Shown here piece by piece: positions 9,278-18,553 of a DNA stretch of 64,000 nt. The position numbers were made by a program, and so were the translations under genes. The stretch covers positions 1,598,501 through 1,662,500 of the forward strand of contig NZ_JACJUO010000001.1 in NCBI RefSeq assembly GCF_014397025.1, written 5' to 3'. Under the pieces are notes generated by a model. The model did not search any database, was not told the origin of the DNA, and saw nothing but the letters and a program-made list of their open reading frames with translations. The DNA is from Ochrobactrum sp. Marseille-Q0166 (GTDB taxonomy: Bacteria; Pseudomonadota; Alphaproteobacteria; Rhizobiales; Rhizobiaceae). The first letter of the stretch is position 1; every line of letters begins with the position of its first letter.

Positions 9278-10825
9278 TCAGTTCTGCTCTTCCGCTTCCA
9301 CATAGCGCGGGAATACCGGCTGTGGTGCTGGCAATTCTGCGCCGCCGACAAGCGGGCTTGCTGCCACGTCAGCAAACTGACGCTTGTCTGCCGGTATTGC
9401 CAGAGTATCAAGCAACTTTTCTGCCGACTGCGGGATGAAAGGTTGAACCATAATGCCGACGCGACGGATAACTTCTGCTGTCACGTACAGAACCGTGCCC
9501 ATGCGCTCCAGGTCGGTCTTGCGCAGTGCCCAAGGCTCCTGCCCCGCAAAATAGCGGTTTGCTTCTGCAACAACGGCAAAAATAGCCCCGAGCGCGATGT
9601 GTAATGCCTGATCGCCTACAGCTTTCCGCGCGGTTTCCAGTGCTGCATCGGCCTGATCGAGAATAGCCTTATCAGCGTCTGAGAAAGCACCCGGAACCGG
9701 AACCCTGCCTTCGCAGTTCTTTGCAATCATCGACAGTGAACGCTGTGCGAGGTTGCCAAGGTCGTTAGCGAGATCGGCATTGGTGCGGTTGACGATTGCA
9801 TCGTGGCTATAGCTGCCATCCTGACCGAATGGCACTTCACGCATCAGGAAGTAACGCAGCTGGTCAAGGCCATAACGCTCGACCAGTTCAAACGGATCAA
9901 TGACGTTGCCGAGAGACTTCGACATTTTTTCGCCGCGGTTGAACAAAAAGCCATGCGCGAACACGCGCTTTGGCAGCGGAATGCCGGCCGACATCAAAAA
10001 TGCTGGCCAGTAAACCGCGTGGAAACGCGAAATATCCTTGCCGATAATATGCGCATCAGCAGGCCAGTAGCCCCACTTTTCATCCGCCTTATCAGGATAG
10101 CCAACTGCCGTAATGTAATTGGTCAGAGCGTCAACCCAGACATACATGACGTGCTTTTCATCGCCAGGGACAGGAATCCCCCAGTCGAACGTCGTTCGCG
10201 AAATCGACAGATCCTTCAGGCCCGATTTTACGAAGCTGACAATCTCGTTGCGACGCTCAGCCGGCATGATGAAGCCGGGATTGTTTTCATAAAGCTCCAG
10301 AAGCTTGTCCTGATAATTCGACAGGCGGAAGAAATAGCTTTCTTCTTCAACCCATTCGACCGGAGTGCCCTGTGGACCGTAGCGAACATTGTCGCCACGC
10401 ACTTCAGTTTCTTCTTCGCCGTAATAAGCTTCGTCACGCACCGAATACCAACCCGCGTAACCGCCCTTATAAATATCGCCGTTTGCCGACATTGCCTGCC
10501 AGATTGCCTGGCTGGCCTTGTAGTGACGCTCTTCCGAGGTGCGGATATAATCGTCGTGCGAGCTGTTCAGAAACTCACCCATGCGCTGGAAAGCAGCCGT
10601 GTTCCGATCTGCGAGTTCGCGGGGCGTGATGCCTTCCTTGCGCGCGCTCTGCAACATCTTGATGCCGTGTTCATCCGAGCCGGTCAGGAAGTATACGTCC
10701 TTACCATCCAGGCGCTGAAAACGCGCCATGGCATCGGTCGCAATCAACTCATAAGCATGGCCGATATGCGGCTTGCCATTCGGGTAAGCAATCGCGGTGG
10801 TGATGTAGAATTTTTCGCGGCTCAT
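9278..10825 (-). CDS. metG: Methionyl-tRNA synthetase
   Basis: 515-residue class I aminoacyl-tRNA synthetase charging tRNA-Met. The HIGH signature is [12 protein letters not shown] near residue 20 and the KMSKS signature is [10 protein letters not shown] near residue 300. The short length without a C-terminal EMAP-like tRNA-binding domain is the usual form in alphaproteobacteria. It sits in the order holB, metG, tatD, MBL hydrolase on the minus strand, with 72 bases separating it from holB. Confidence 0.97.
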   Translation of the reverse strand: MSREKFYITTAIAYPNGKPHIGHAYELIATDAMARFQRLDGKDVYFLTGSDEHGIKMLQSARKEGITPRELADRNTAAFQRMGEFLNSSHDDYIRTSEERHYKASQAIWQAMSANGDIYKGGYAGWYSVRDEAYYGEEETEVRGDNVRYGPQGTPVEWVEEESYFFRLSNYQDKLLELYENNPGFIMPAERRNEIVSFVKSGLKDLSISRTTFDWGIPVPGDEKHVMYVWVDALTNYITAVGYPDKADEKWGYWPADAHIIGKDISRFHAVYWPAFLMSAGIPLPKRVFAHGFLFNRGEKMSKSLGNVIDPFELVERYGLDQLRYFLMREVPFGQDGSYSHDAIVNRTNADLANDLGNLAQRSLSMIAKNCEGRVPVPGAFSDADKAILDQADAALETARKAVGDQALHIALGAIFAVVAEANRYFAGQEPWALRKTDLERMGTVLYVTAEVIRRVGIMVQPFIPQSAEKLLDTLAIPADKRQFADVAASPLVGGAELPAPQPVFPRYVEAEEQN

Positions 10826-10897
10826 AAGAAATCCGGCTTCTTCAAGTGTGATGTTTAAAAAACGCTAGCGGTGACATAACGCAACTAAGTCGGCATG

Positions 10898-11974
10898 TCA
10901 CGTAAGCGGTGGCACGCCAGACCGATAAGCGCGATGCGTTTTTTCTAAAAGGATCATAACCGCCTGTTTGCGGTCGAGATTATAGGTCTCAGCATTGGCA
11001 ATTTCGCGTGTCAGTTCGCTCCAGTAGCGTGACCACTGATCGGCTTCGCGCAATTGCCCCGAATCTGCATAGCGCCGTGCTTCATCGGCGATGCGGCTCA
11101 TAAGATAGTCGCGGAACAGCTCATACTGAACTTCCGCCTCACGGCCATTGAGAACACCGGAGAGCGCTTGTGCTTTTGGCAGGTCGAAATTCTGTTCCTG
11201 CAAGATTGCGTCGACAGTATCGGAGATTTCCAAGCCACCATGCGCCACAAGCAGCAGCGCTTTCCGAACGCTGCCTTCAGAGCGATCAAGAAGCGATTGC
11301 GTGATGTTACCTGCATCAAGGCCAATGCTGGGGCCTATATGAGCGAGTGCATCAGTCAGCGCGTCACTGCCGAGAGGCTTAAACTGAATGCTCTGGCAGC
11401 GCGAACGGATCGTCGGCAGAAGTCTTCCTGACGAATGTGAAATCAGAATAAAGATTGCCCGCGCTGGCGGCTCTTCCAATGTTTTCAGAAGCGCGTTGGC
11501 TGCGTTGCGGTTCATGTCGTCGGCGGGATCGACAATCACGATACGCCATGCACCGTCCGACGCGGTACGGGTCAGAAAATGGGTAATACGCCGAATTTCC
11601 TCAACTGGGATGCCGGTTTTAAATTTCCCGGTTTTCTGATCAAAGGGTCGGTTAATATGCAACACCGCCGGATGCATACCGCCCGCGATCTGTCGCCAGA
11701 GTGGTTTACTAAAATCAGGTACGCCGATAGTTTCAGGTGCATGTGCCTGATCTGCATGGTCCAGCATATGACCTGCCAGATGAAAGCCAAGCGTTGCCTT
11801 GCCGATACCCTGCTCGCCCACGAAAAGCAGCGCATGATGCATACGGCCTTCGCGATAGGCCTGCGCAAGAAAAGCCGCAATTTCACTATGGCCAGTGAGA
11901 TAATCGCTTGCCGACGGTTCGGCGACACCCTCAATGGAATCATGGGCCTTAGGGACATCGAGTTCTTCGATCAC
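10898..11974 (-). CDS. holB: DNA polymerase III delta-prime subunit
   Basis: 358-residue clamp-loader subunit of the AAA+ fold. The P-loop-like segment is [13 protein letters not shown] and the sensor region contains [12 protein letters not shown]. It works with tau/gamma and delta to load the beta sliding clamp. Its start overlaps the tmk stop by four bases, giving the conserved tmk-holB pair. Delta-prime subunits often bind nucleotide weakly; the loop here still has GxxGxGK. Confidence 0.93.
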   Translation of the reverse strand: MIEELDVPKAHDSIEGVAEPSASDYLTGHSEIAAFLAQAYREGRMHHALLFVGEQGIGKATLGFHLAGHMLDHADQAHAPETIGVPDFSKPLWRQIAGGMHPAVLHINRPFDQKTGKFKTGIPVEEIRRITHFLTRTASDGAWRIVIVDPADDMNRNAANALLKTLEEPPARAIFILISHSSGRLLPTIRSRCQSIQFKPLGSDALTDALAHIGPSIGLDAGNITQSLLDRSEGSVRKALLLVAHGGLEISDTVDAILQEQNFDLPKAQALSGVLNGREAEVQYELFRDYLMSRIADEARRYADSGQLREADQWSRYWSELTREIANAETYNLDRKQAVMILLEKTHRAYRSGVPPLT

Positions 11975-12615
11975 AGAAGACCTCTTTTCTTCAAAACTTC
12001 ATCAGCGATAGCGATAATGTCGGCAGAAATTTCGTCCTGAGCGCGGTCAGCATCGACGATCCTGCAGCGGTCGGGTTCAGCTTTTGCAATGGCAAGAAAA
12101 GCCTGACGGCGCGCTTCATGTATGGCAATCGCTTCTTTCTCGAAACGATCTGCCTCGTCAGCTCCACGCCGCTTATTGGCACGTGAAAGACCTTTTTCCG
12201 CAGAAATGTCGAGAATGATCGTGAGATCAGGCATGACACCGTCAATGGCGATACGCTCGATCGCTGCCATATAGGTGGCATCGAGATTGCCTGTAATACC
12301 CTGATAGGCGCGGCTCGAATCGATGAAGCGGTCGCAAAGCACGATGCGATTTTCAGCAAGTGCAGGACGGATCAGCTGATCAACATGATCGGCACGCGCG
12401 GCGGCAAATAACAACGCTTCGATAGCCGGACCATAGGTTTCGGCATTACCGCTGAGAATCACATGGCGAACAGCCTCTGCACCCGCGGAACCACCGGGTT
12501 CGCGCGTTATCAATGGTTTAAGCCCAAGGGTTCGCAAATGCTCTGCCAGCAAGGCGATCTGGGTGGATTTACCCGCGCCTTCCCCACCCTCGAATGTTAT
12601 GAACAATCCGGTCAA
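11971..12615 (-). CDS. tmk: Thymidylate kinase
   Basis: 214-residue kinase making dTDP from dTMP. The P-loop is [12 protein letters not shown] at the N-terminus, the DR(Y/F) motif is [13 protein letters not shown], and the lid region carries [14 protein letters not shown]. Length is normal. It is the first gene of the tmk-holB-metG-tatD series; dacC lies 180 bases upstream in the same direction with a repeat element between them. Confidence 0.96.
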   Translation of the reverse strand: MTGLFITFEGGEGAGKSTQIALLAEHLRTLGLKPLITREPGGSAGAEAVRHVILSGNAETYGPAIEALLFAAARADHVDQLIRPALAENRIVLCDRFIDSSRAYQGITGNLDATYMAAIERIAIDGVMPDLTIILDISAEKGLSRANKRRGADEADRFEKEAIAIHEARRQAFLAIAKAEPDRCRIVDADRAQDEISADIIAIADEVLKKRGLL

Positions 12616-12746
12616 ATTGACTTCCGCAAACTGAATTATCGCCTGTTCAGGCTCTTAATCTATTTACCGGCGTTTAATCCCAAGGTCGAGTATCTGAAAC
12701 GCTTTTCGATCTGATTGCATTAGATCGGCCCTTCAGATATCACTTC

Positions 12747-12800
12747 TAGCGCGTATCGCTTTAGAAACTCGTCTCCCACTTTTCGGGATGCGCTTTAAAG
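12747..12800. repeat. RIME-like intergenic repeat, copy 2
   Basis: Contains CACTTTTCGGGATGCGCTTT, matching the core of the copy near 1.95 kb. It lies between dacC and tmk, and its right end reaches the dacC stop codon. No T run is seen, so it is a repeat rather than a clear terminator. Confidence 0.55.
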
Positions 12801-13979
12801 ATACTTCCTCAACCAACCAGTGGAGAGTTCCAGGACTGCACTCATGGCTCGCTGCGATAGCGTACCAACAGGTACTTCCTGTGCCGTGTAAAGTGGCATC
12901 TGTTGAACGACATTGCCATTCAGTTCAAACTGCAGCGTCCCGACCTCTGTATCGGCTAATACAGGTGCATGTAGCGGTCCCTTATACGTAATACGCGCCT
13001 TCAGCTTGTCGCGTCCTTCCTTGGGGAGTAACAATTCAACGTCATTTTTCACTTTCAGCGGTACACTGGATGCCGCACCACCAAAAACTTGTGCTGCGCT
13101 GATCTCTTCATTAACCGCATAAATATTTACGGTATCAAATGAAGTCATGCCCCACTGAATGAGCTTTTTGGCTTCTTCTTCACGCTCTTTGATGCTCGTT
13201 AGACCACTCATCGCCAGAAAAAGCCGACGTCCGTTTTGTTCAGCAGAGCCAACAAGCGCGTAACCGGAAGCTTCGGTGTAACCCGTTCCCATGCCATCCG
13301 CGCCGATATTGAGCCGCAAAAGCGGATTTCGATTGCGCTGCATGATCTTGTTCCACGTAAATGCCTCCTGAGCGTAATATTTATAGCGTTCCGGGTGGGC
13401 GCTGTGGATGTGGCGTGCAAGTTTTATCAAATCCGACAGCGTCACGGTTTGTCCGGGAGCAGGCAATCCGGTGGAGTTCACGAAATTCGAGCCAGTCAAG
13501 CCTAGCGCTTTCGCGCGCTCATTCATTGCTTGAGCAAAAGCACCTTCGCTCCCAGACAGGCCTTCAGCGAGAATGATGGCACCATCATTGGCCGCCTGCA
13601 CGATCATGCCCTGAAGAAGATCGGCAACGGTCGGGGTGGATTTGATGGCAGCGAACATGGTCGATGTGCCGGACGGCGCCCCGCCGGTACGCCAGGCATA
13701 TTCAGTAACCGGATAGTTGGTTTCAAGTGTCGTTTTGCCTTTTTCGAGCGCCTCAAAGACAACTTCCGCCGTCATCAACTTGGCAAGTGATGCCGGTGGG
13801 ACTTTCATATCCGGATTTTTTGAAAGAAGAACTGTGCCGCTTTTGTCGTCTAACAAAAGCACCTGCGGCGCTTTCGTTGCAAAACCGGCTTCCACTGTTT
13901 GCGCATAGCTCGGCGCAGCCATCAAAACAGCGCTGGCAACAGCCATTGCAAGCTTTATGCTTATCGAGAAACGCCCCAT
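12795..13979 (-). CDS. dacC: D-alanyl-D-alanine carboxypeptidase (PBP5/6 family)
   Basis: About 394 residues with a signal peptide ending near SYAQ. Peptidase S11 domain: the catalytic serine and lysine are in PPASLAKLMT near residue 64. The usual SxN box is not clear; the region reads AEGLSGSEGAFAQ. The third box, normally KTG, reads DGMGTGYTEASGY, so lysine is replaced by glycine. The C-terminal part resembles the PBP5 beta domain and ends with an amphipathic segment that may anchor it to the inner membrane. It trims peptidoglycan pentapeptides. The start at MGRFSIS is chosen for the signal peptide. The symbol is by family, not certain. Confidence 0.86.
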   Translation of the reverse strand: MGRFSISIKLAMAVASAVLMAAPSYAQTVEAGFATKAPQVLLLDDKSGTVLLSKNPDMKVPPASLAKLMTAEVVFEALEKGKTTLETNYPVTEYAWRTGGAPSGTSTMFAAIKSTPTVADLLQGMIVQAANDGAIILAEGLSGSEGAFAQAMNERAKALGLTGSNFVNSTGLPAPGQTVTLSDLIKLARHIHSAHPERYKYYAQEAFTWNKIMQRNRNPLLRLNIGADGMGTGYTEASGYALVGSAEQNGRRLFLAMSGLTSIKEREEEAKKLIQWGMTSFDTVNIYAVNEEISAAQVFGGAASSVPLKVKNDVELLLPKEGRDKLKARITYKGPLHAPVLADTEVGTLQFELNGNVVQQMPLYTAQEVPVGTLSQRAMSAVLELSTGWLRKYL

Positions 13980-14034
13980 CAGACACCTGTCATGCTTCTT
14001 CTTTGACGAAGCTAAGCGGCGTTTCAGGCCGAAA

Positions 14035-15267
14035 TCAGTCCGCACGAACGACAAAGGCGTCGGTCGCTCCAGCCTTCCAAGCAGCGCGAAGCAGGTCGTC
14101 GTTATTGCCCTTTTCGGCATAAGCTGTCAGCTCGTAAACATCACCCTGCTCTGCCGGTATTTTTGTGCGTGTTATACGCGCGGAGCGAGGCAACGACCGT
14201 TCAAGCTTAACCACATCTTCCAGCGTATTAAACATTCCGATTTCGACATATTCGCGCTGGTCCTCCGAATCCCGACGCTTCCATGCGTCGGAAACAGCGC
14301 TTGCTGTCAGAATGCTGCCGTAGGTACGCTCTTGTGCATAGGCTGACACAGCCAAACGATCCGACGCATAGCCAAGTCCGCCAATACTCGCTGCAGTCGC
14401 AACACCGAAGCTGCCAGCCGGACGGTGTGAAGGCAGCGGAACATTTTGAGGCAACGATGATGTTTCACCATCACCATAAGCAGGGTTAACTTCAAATGGC
14501 GAATTTTGCGGAACCGGCATTGCAGCAATACCGGCCGGCATTGGTGTTGGCGCATTCATGGCCATCATCACGCCAGTGGCTGGTTGTCCTATTGGATCGC
14601 CATTACCGGGGCGATAGGATGCCATTAAATATTCATCGTCCTGACCATCAAGTGGCGCCCGGCCGATATATTCAACCTTCACGTCAGCGGTGCCATGATG
14701 CTGATAATCCAGCATTTCGGCAGCCTTCTGCGACAGGTCGATAACGCGATCGCGCTCAAACGGGCCGCGATCATTCACGCGCACGATGATGGAACTGCCG
14801 TTATAAGTATTCGTAACACGGGCATAACTCGGCAGCGGCATTGTAGGATGCGCGGCAGTTAGGTGCGTCATGTCGTAGATTTCGCCATTGGCAGTCAAAC
14901 GCCCATGAAAAGCGCTGCCATACCAGGATGCACGACCTCTTGAGGCGTAATTCTTGTTTTCTTTCGGGTAATACCAGCGCCCTTTGACCTGATAAGGTTT
15001 ACCAATCTGGTCGCGTCCACCACCACGCGGCAATGGCTTGCCCTGAACACTGGTCACCCGCGGACTGGCTTTAACGCCATATTTGGATTCTGCAAAATAT
15101 TCTTTGGGGTGTTTTTTCTTCGAGGATTTCGGTTGAGGAGCGCTCGCACAACCCGCGAGAGCCACGGCTAATGCCATGAACGTCAACATTGCAGTCGATC
15201 CGTGTTTTTCACGCTTAATCGATAGCCCTAGGTTTCCAGCACGGTTTTGCCACCGGTTCGAACTCAT
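14035..15267 (-). CDS. rlpA: RlpA-like septal lytic transglycosylase lipoprotein
   Basis: About 410 residues. A lipobox (ALAGC) follows a long basic N-terminus, so it should be an outer-membrane-directed lipoprotein. The double-psi beta-barrel domain (roughly residues 110-200) contains RGRASWYGSAFHGR and the aspartate-containing VNDRGPFERDRVIDLS. A low-complexity linker rich in proline and methionine follows. The last 75 residues look like a SPOR domain that binds denuded glycan strands. RlpA enzymes cleave naked glycan at the division septum. It sits upstream of dacC on the same strand, another peptidoglycan enzyme. A later start at MLTFMALAV is possible. Confidence 0.88.
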   Translation of the reverse strand: MSSNRWQNRAGNLGLSIKREKHGSTAMLTFMALAVALAGCASAPQPKSSKKKHPKEYFAESKYGVKASPRVTSVQGKPLPRGGGRDQIGKPYQVKGRWYYPKENKNYASRGRASWYGSAFHGRLTANGEIYDMTHLTAAHPTMPLPSYARVTNTYNGSSIIVRVNDRGPFERDRVIDLSQKAAEMLDYQHHGTADVKVEYIGRAPLDGQDDEYLMASYRPGNGDPIGQPATGVMMAMNAPTPMPAGIAAMPVPQNSPFEVNPAYGDGETSSLPQNVPLPSHRPAGSFGVATAASIGGLGYASDRLAVSAYAQERTYGSILTASAVSDAWKRRDSEDQREYVEIGMFNTLEDVVKLERSLPRSARITRTKIPAEQGDVYELTAYAEKGNNDDLLRAAWKAGATDAFVVRAD

Positions 15268-15294
15268 ACGCCACACGCCCGCAACTCTACACAC

Positions 15295-15473
15295 GACCAG
15301 TCGATCGAAAATATCTTTTAGGAAACAGTGATGTCACCGAATTATTGACGGATCATTAATGAATTTGCAAATCTAATAATTGGGGCGATAAAGGTTAACA
15401 AATTTCAGCACATTTTTGCACGGAACTAAAATTTATCTAGCGCGTTGAATTTACAACATGAAGGAGAAACAAA
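15295..15473. other. AT-rich divergent promoter region
   Basis: Short AT-rich stretch between rlpA and a plus-strand microprotein gene. It contains no open frame of note. The ribosome binding site of the microprotein (AAGGAG) is at its right end. Confidence 0.4.
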
Positions 15474-15551
15474 ATGTTCCGTGCGCTTATTCTTTGGCTT
15501 CTTGGTGTCCCTTTTATCGTGGTGCTGTTCATCTGGTACTTTTTCTTTTAA
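15474..15551 (+). CDS. 25-residue hydrophobic microprotein
   Basis: A tiny open frame that begins MFRALILWLLG and ends WYFFF. It is preceded by a strong AAGGAG seven to eight bases before the ATG and followed within 90 bases by two hairpins, the second with a T run, so it looks like a complete transcription unit. The peptide is almost wholly a single membrane helix, with one arginine near the N-terminus, so insertion into the inner membrane is likely. I do not recognise the family. The next upstream gene is divergent, which means the ribosome binding site and terminator cannot be explained by rlpA. Confidence 0.65.
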   Translation: MFRALILWLLGVPFIVVLFIWYFFF

Positions 15552-15571
15552 TCCGGGAACAATCCTCGCTT

Positions 15572-15594
15572 AGAGCCGTTATTTATACGGCTCT
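15572..15594 (+). terminator. Hairpin after the microprotein gene
   Basis: An 8-bp stem AGAGCCGT with complement and a seven-base loop. No T run follows; it may be a processing or stabilising hairpin ahead of the proper terminator. Confidence 0.4.
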
Positions 15595-15631
15595 TATGAC
15601 CTCCGAGCCAGTCACCTAACGTCATAAACTG

Positions 15632-15667
15632 GGCCCGCTTTTATGAGAGCGGGCCATTTTTTTAAAA
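15632..15667 (+). terminator. Rho-independent terminator
   Basis: Stem GGCCCGCT with complement, followed by ATTTTTTT on the plus strand. It lies between the 25-residue frame and the convergent lipid kinase gene. Confidence 0.8.
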
Positions 15668-15774
15668 AATTCAGTTTAGAACGCAGCCTCATAAGTGGGG
15701 CGCGGTTTTTAAACAAAGATGTGTGTTTAGAAAAACTATACTGCTGATTTGATCCACTCTGATCGATACGCGCT

Positions 15775-16656
15775 CTATTCAGGCCTGAGAACTTCAATGG
15801 CCTTCCGATGGAGACGAAAGTGTGCAGGCGTCCAAGTGGAAAGCTCACCGTCAGTATTCACCGGACGTGGTTTCTTGGTGCGGATGATGACTTCCCTCGT
15901 GGGAAATGCACGCACATCATCCCATTTCGACTGCGTACCCTGTCGAAGACTAGGCAACAGCCTTAACAGCTCCCACCAGTGATCGACTTCAAGGCTAAAA
16001 ACGCCCAGCTTTCCATCATCAATGCCTGCATCTTTTGGGACGCCCACCCCACCGCCATAAAACTTGCCATTACCGACAGACACCTGAAGAGTCTTTATCT
16101 TTTCTGTTACTCCATCATGTTCAAGATAGGCAGTGAAAAGCTCAGAACGCATTATAATACGGCTGGCAGCGATAGCATAACCCAGTTTACCCCATTTCTT
16201 TTTAGCGTCGGCACTCAGTTTTTGCGCAAGCTCCGCGCTAAAGCCGATACTGGCTACATTAAAATATAGATGGCCATTTACTTCACCCAAATCGATTGGA
16301 AGACGCGGATAATTTATTAATTGCGTTGCAGCCTCTGTAGGGTCAGCAGGAATACCAATCGTACGAGCAAAGTCATTCGCCGTCCCAAGTGGCAGAATAG
16401 CCAGTGGAAGCTTCGTATCAACAAGACCTTGCGCGCTAGCATTCAGTGTCCCGTCACCTCCGCCCACGATAACCAGATCAACATCATTATTGCTGCGGAT
16501 GACATCGGATATCGACTCATCTCCTTTTGCAGCTTTCTCCAAAAGCGAAATGCCGCCATTTTCAAGTATTGCGCGCATGTCTGCGCTAAACCCTTTGCCA
16601 TTGCGAGCCTTCGGATTAACAATCAGCAATGCTCGGCGCTTTGAAGCTATGGCCAT
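15775..16656 (-). CDS. Diacylglycerol/lipid kinase family protein
   Basis: 293-residue protein of the DAGK catalytic family (YegS/BmrU-like). It opens with RRALLIVNPKARNGKG, carries the nucleotide-binding GGGDGTLNASAQGL near residue 65, and has the substrate segment PLGTANDFART. It phosphorylates a lipid such as diacylglycerol at the membrane face; the true substrate is unknown. It is a lone gene, convergent with the microprotein and divergent from tRNA-Gly. Confidence 0.88.
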   Translation of the reverse strand: MAIASKRRALLIVNPKARNGKGFSADMRAILENGGISLLEKAAKGDESISDVIRSNNDVDLVIVGGGDGTLNASAQGLVDTKLPLAILPLGTANDFARTIGIPADPTEAATQLINYPRLPIDLGEVNGHLYFNVASIGFSAELAQKLSADAKKKWGKLGYAIAASRIIMRSELFTAYLEHDGVTEKIKTLQVSVGNGKFYGGGVGVPKDAGIDDGKLGVFSLEVDHWWELLRLLPSLRQGTQSKWDDVRAFPTREVIIRTKKPRPVNTDGELSTWTPAHFRLHRKAIEVLRPE

Positions 16657-16855
16657 AAATTACCCATTGAATATTCAAGTTGGATTATCGAACACCGGAA
16701 ATGGCGATGCATTTCAGGATATCAATGGTAAGCCCGATGAAATCTTCTTACGCCTTTTAATGATTACTCGGCATTGAAAGCCGGTCAGATGTGAAAGCAC
16801 ATCAAATTTCTATATCTTAGCATACCGATGCGGTGATAGGTTATACGCGCAAGCA

Positions 16856-16929
16856 GCGGGTATGATGTAGTGGTAGCTTGCCAGCTTCCCAAGCTGGATG
16901 TGCGGGTTCGATTCCCGCTACCCGCTCCA
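16856..16929 (+). tRNA. tRNA-Gly (anticodon CCC)
   Basis: 74 bases with encoded CCA. Acceptor GCGGGTA pairs with TACCCGC; the anticodon arm is CCAGC-TTCCCAA-GCTGG. It reads GGG codons. A small secreted-protein gene begins 33 bases after its 3' end. Confidence 0.97.
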
Positions 16930-16961
16930 GTTTAATGGAATCCGATTGGACGGAGATAGGT

Positions 16962-17261
16962 ATGCATCGTTTAGCAATCACACTCGTCACGCTAACATTT
17001 TGTATAACAGCCAGTATATCGGAAGCGGCGCTTGCGCCAAATTATCAGCGCGCAAAGGAGCTCAGTGCTGTTATAGAAGCCGCTGCGCAATCAATGCCAC
17101 AGCATCCAATCGATAAAATCATTTATCAAAAAGACGACCAATACCAGGTGATTGCAGGCCCCTGCACCATCAGAGCCACAATCGTTTCAAAGCCTATGAA
17201 AAACGGAATGGTTGGTCCACGCCAATTTGATGTGAAGCTCGGGAAGGCTCGCTGTCGATAA
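16962..17261 (+). CDS. Small secreted protein of unknown function
   Basis: 99 residues with a signal peptide (MHRLAITLVTLTFCITASIS, cleavage near SEAA). The mature part has two cysteines (AGPCTIRA and the last residues ARCR) that could form a disulfide in the periplasm. I do not recognise the family. A longer frame running back into tRNA-Gly is excluded; GGAGATAGGT lies just before the chosen ATG. It may be transcribed with the tRNA. Confidence 0.7.
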   Translation: MHRLAITLVTLTFCITASISEAALAPNYQRAKELSAVIEAAAQSMPQHPIDKIIYQKDDQYQVIAGPCTIRATIVSKPMKNGMVGPRQFDVKLGKARCR

Positions 17262-17357
17262 TATTTCACACTATTATTAATCAGCAATTACTTGCATTCA
17301 TCGCGGTTTTTGGCTTCATGGATTTATTGACTTTAAATCTCATGTTTGGAGAAACTC

Positions 17358-17744
17358 GTGGCAGAAAACAGCTCGCTCAATAAATATCAACCGTACGCCT
17401 TCGGCATTCTTCGTATCGTGACGGCGTTGCTATATTTTGAACATGGCACACAAAAGGCTTTTAGCTTTCCGATTGCCGGCCCTGATAGCCTCTCGGCGTT
17501 GCAGCTTGCCTCAGCCTTACTGGAAATCATTGGCGGCGCGCTCATTTTCTTTGGCTGGTTTACAAGACCCGTTGCCTTCATCCTTTCGGGCCACATGGCA
17601 TTCGCCTATTTCATGGCGCACGCCCCAAAAAGCTTCTTTCCAATTGCCAACGGTGGTGACGCCTCAATCCTTTTCTGCTTTGTATTTTTGACACTCGTAA
17701 CAACGGGTGCAGGAGCATTTTCGATCGACAACCGCAATCGCTGA
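17358..17744 (+). CDS. DoxX-family membrane protein
   Basis: About 128 residues with four hydrophobic helices and the DoxX pattern: GILRIVTALLYFEHGTQKAF near the N-terminus, then SALLEIIGGALIFFGWFTRP. DoxX proteins are associated with quinol oxidation or redox stress, but this branch is not characterised. The GTG start is preferred because GGAG lies six bases upstream; a TTG four codons earlier is less likely. It is followed by a strong palindrome. Confidence 0.85.
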   Translation: MAENSSLNKYQPYAFGILRIVTALLYFEHGTQKAFSFPIAGPDSLSALQLASALLEIIGGALIFFGWFTRPVAFILSGHMAFAYFMAHAPKSFFPIANGGDASILFCFVFLTLVTTGAGAFSIDNRNR

Positions 17745-17779
17745 TCGAAATAATGTCATTAAACTAACCTGTCTGATAG

Positions 17780-17818
17780 GTTCAGATCACATACAGTTTT
17801 CTTGTATGTGATCTGAAC
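17780..17818. repeat. Perfect 16-bp inverted repeat after doxX-like gene
   Basis: Arms GTTCAGATCACATACA and its exact complement around a seven-base loop. No T run follows on either side, so it is not a classic terminator. It could be a 3' stabiliser, a protein-binding palindrome, or a small-RNA stem. Confidence 0.6.
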
Positions 17819-17836
17819 AAGGCAGATGATCAAAAA

Positions 17837-17923
17837 ATGAAAATACTTTTGATCGCCTTGGCCATTGCCGCCTTTCTAGTAATTAGCTGTTTTTTGCAGA
17901 CGCATTTTGGTGCATGGCAATAA
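17837..17923 (+). CDS. Possible 28-residue membrane peptide
   Basis: A short frame starting MKILLIALAIAAFLVIS and ending with HFGAWQ. It is one hydrophobic helix with an N-terminal lysine, or a signal peptide with a very short tail. The ribosome binding site is weak, and the frame could be chance. It stands between the palindrome after the DoxX-like gene and a PepSY-like gene. Confidence 0.3.
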   Translation: MKILLIALAIAAFLVISCFLQTHFGAWQ

Positions 17924-17999
17924 GAGATAAAGCGTCGCTTATCCTTGATTGATAGTTTTACAGCCTTACCTAGAGATTGTTACAATTAAGGAGTTATTC

Positions 18000-18239
18000 A
18001 TGCGTACCATGCTTGCCGCCGCCTTCCTAACAGCAACATCTGTCAGCGCCTTTGCCACCGCCCCGGAAGGCGCAAAACTCTCAGACATTATTGCCAAAAT
18101 CGAACAGACTGCCGATTTGCAATACATAGATGAAGTCGATTGGAATGATCGCGGCTACTATGAAATCGAATATTTTCTGAAGAATGGTGCGAAGGTGGAA
18201 ATCAAAATCGATCCCAAGACCGGCGAATCTATCCGATAA
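18000..18239 (+). CDS. Small periplasmic PepSY-like protein
   Basis: 79 residues: a signal peptide of about 20 residues (cleavage near AFATA) followed by a single PepSY-like domain with SDIIAKIEQ and the strand pattern YYEIEYFLKNGAKVEIKIDP. Such small PepSY proteins are periplasmic and are thought to inhibit or modulate enzymes; no partner is visible here. AAGGAG precedes the ATG at the right distance. A strong terminator follows 16 bases after the stop. Confidence 0.82.
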   Translation: MRTMLAAAFLTATSVSAFATAPEGAKLSDIIAKIEQTADLQYIDEVDWNDRGYYEIEYFLKNGAKVEIKIDPKTGESIR

Positions 18240-18255
18240 ATCGATTCCGTGAGAA

Positions 18256-18287
18256 ACGGCACTCTGGTTCGGAGTGCCGTTTTTTTA
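18256..18287 (+). terminator. Rho-independent terminator
   Basis: Stem ACGGCACTC with its complement, seven-base loop, then seven or more T residues. It ends the PepSY-like gene. Confidence 0.92.
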
Positions 18288-18476
18288 TTTTTCTGGCTTC
18301 AAATTTGAGTTTTATAACAGCCAAATTGCTCTTGACTGTGCACCTTTTCCACAAAGCGACCCTTAAATTAGAATTATCCGAACTTTTTTATGGTCTTACG
18401 CATAGAAACGATTGACGCTGAACGTCATCCCGCATAAATGAGCATCGTTCCTAGTCGAAAGACATAAGAACAATGC

Positions 18477-18553
18477 GCGGGTGTAGCTCAGTTGGTTAGA
18501 GTGCCGGCCTGTCACGCCGGAGGTCGCGGGTTCGAGCCCCGTCACTCGCGCCA
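18477..18553 (+). tRNA. tRNA-Asp (anticodon GTC)
   Basis: 77 bases with encoded CCA. Acceptor GCGGGTG pairs with CACTCGC, and the anticodon arm is CCGGC-CTGTCAC-GCCGG. The prophage remnant begins about 300 bases beyond its 3' end, so it is one candidate for an old integration site. Confidence 0.97.

Noticed and set aside
9803..10858. 351-codon open frame opposite metG
   Set aside because: Antisense shadow of metG, whose HIGH and KMSKS motifs are intact.
16878..16961. Extension of the small secreted protein gene back into tRNA-Gly
   Set aside because: The extra codons lie inside a perfect tRNA; a proper start with a ribosome site and signal peptide lies downstream.
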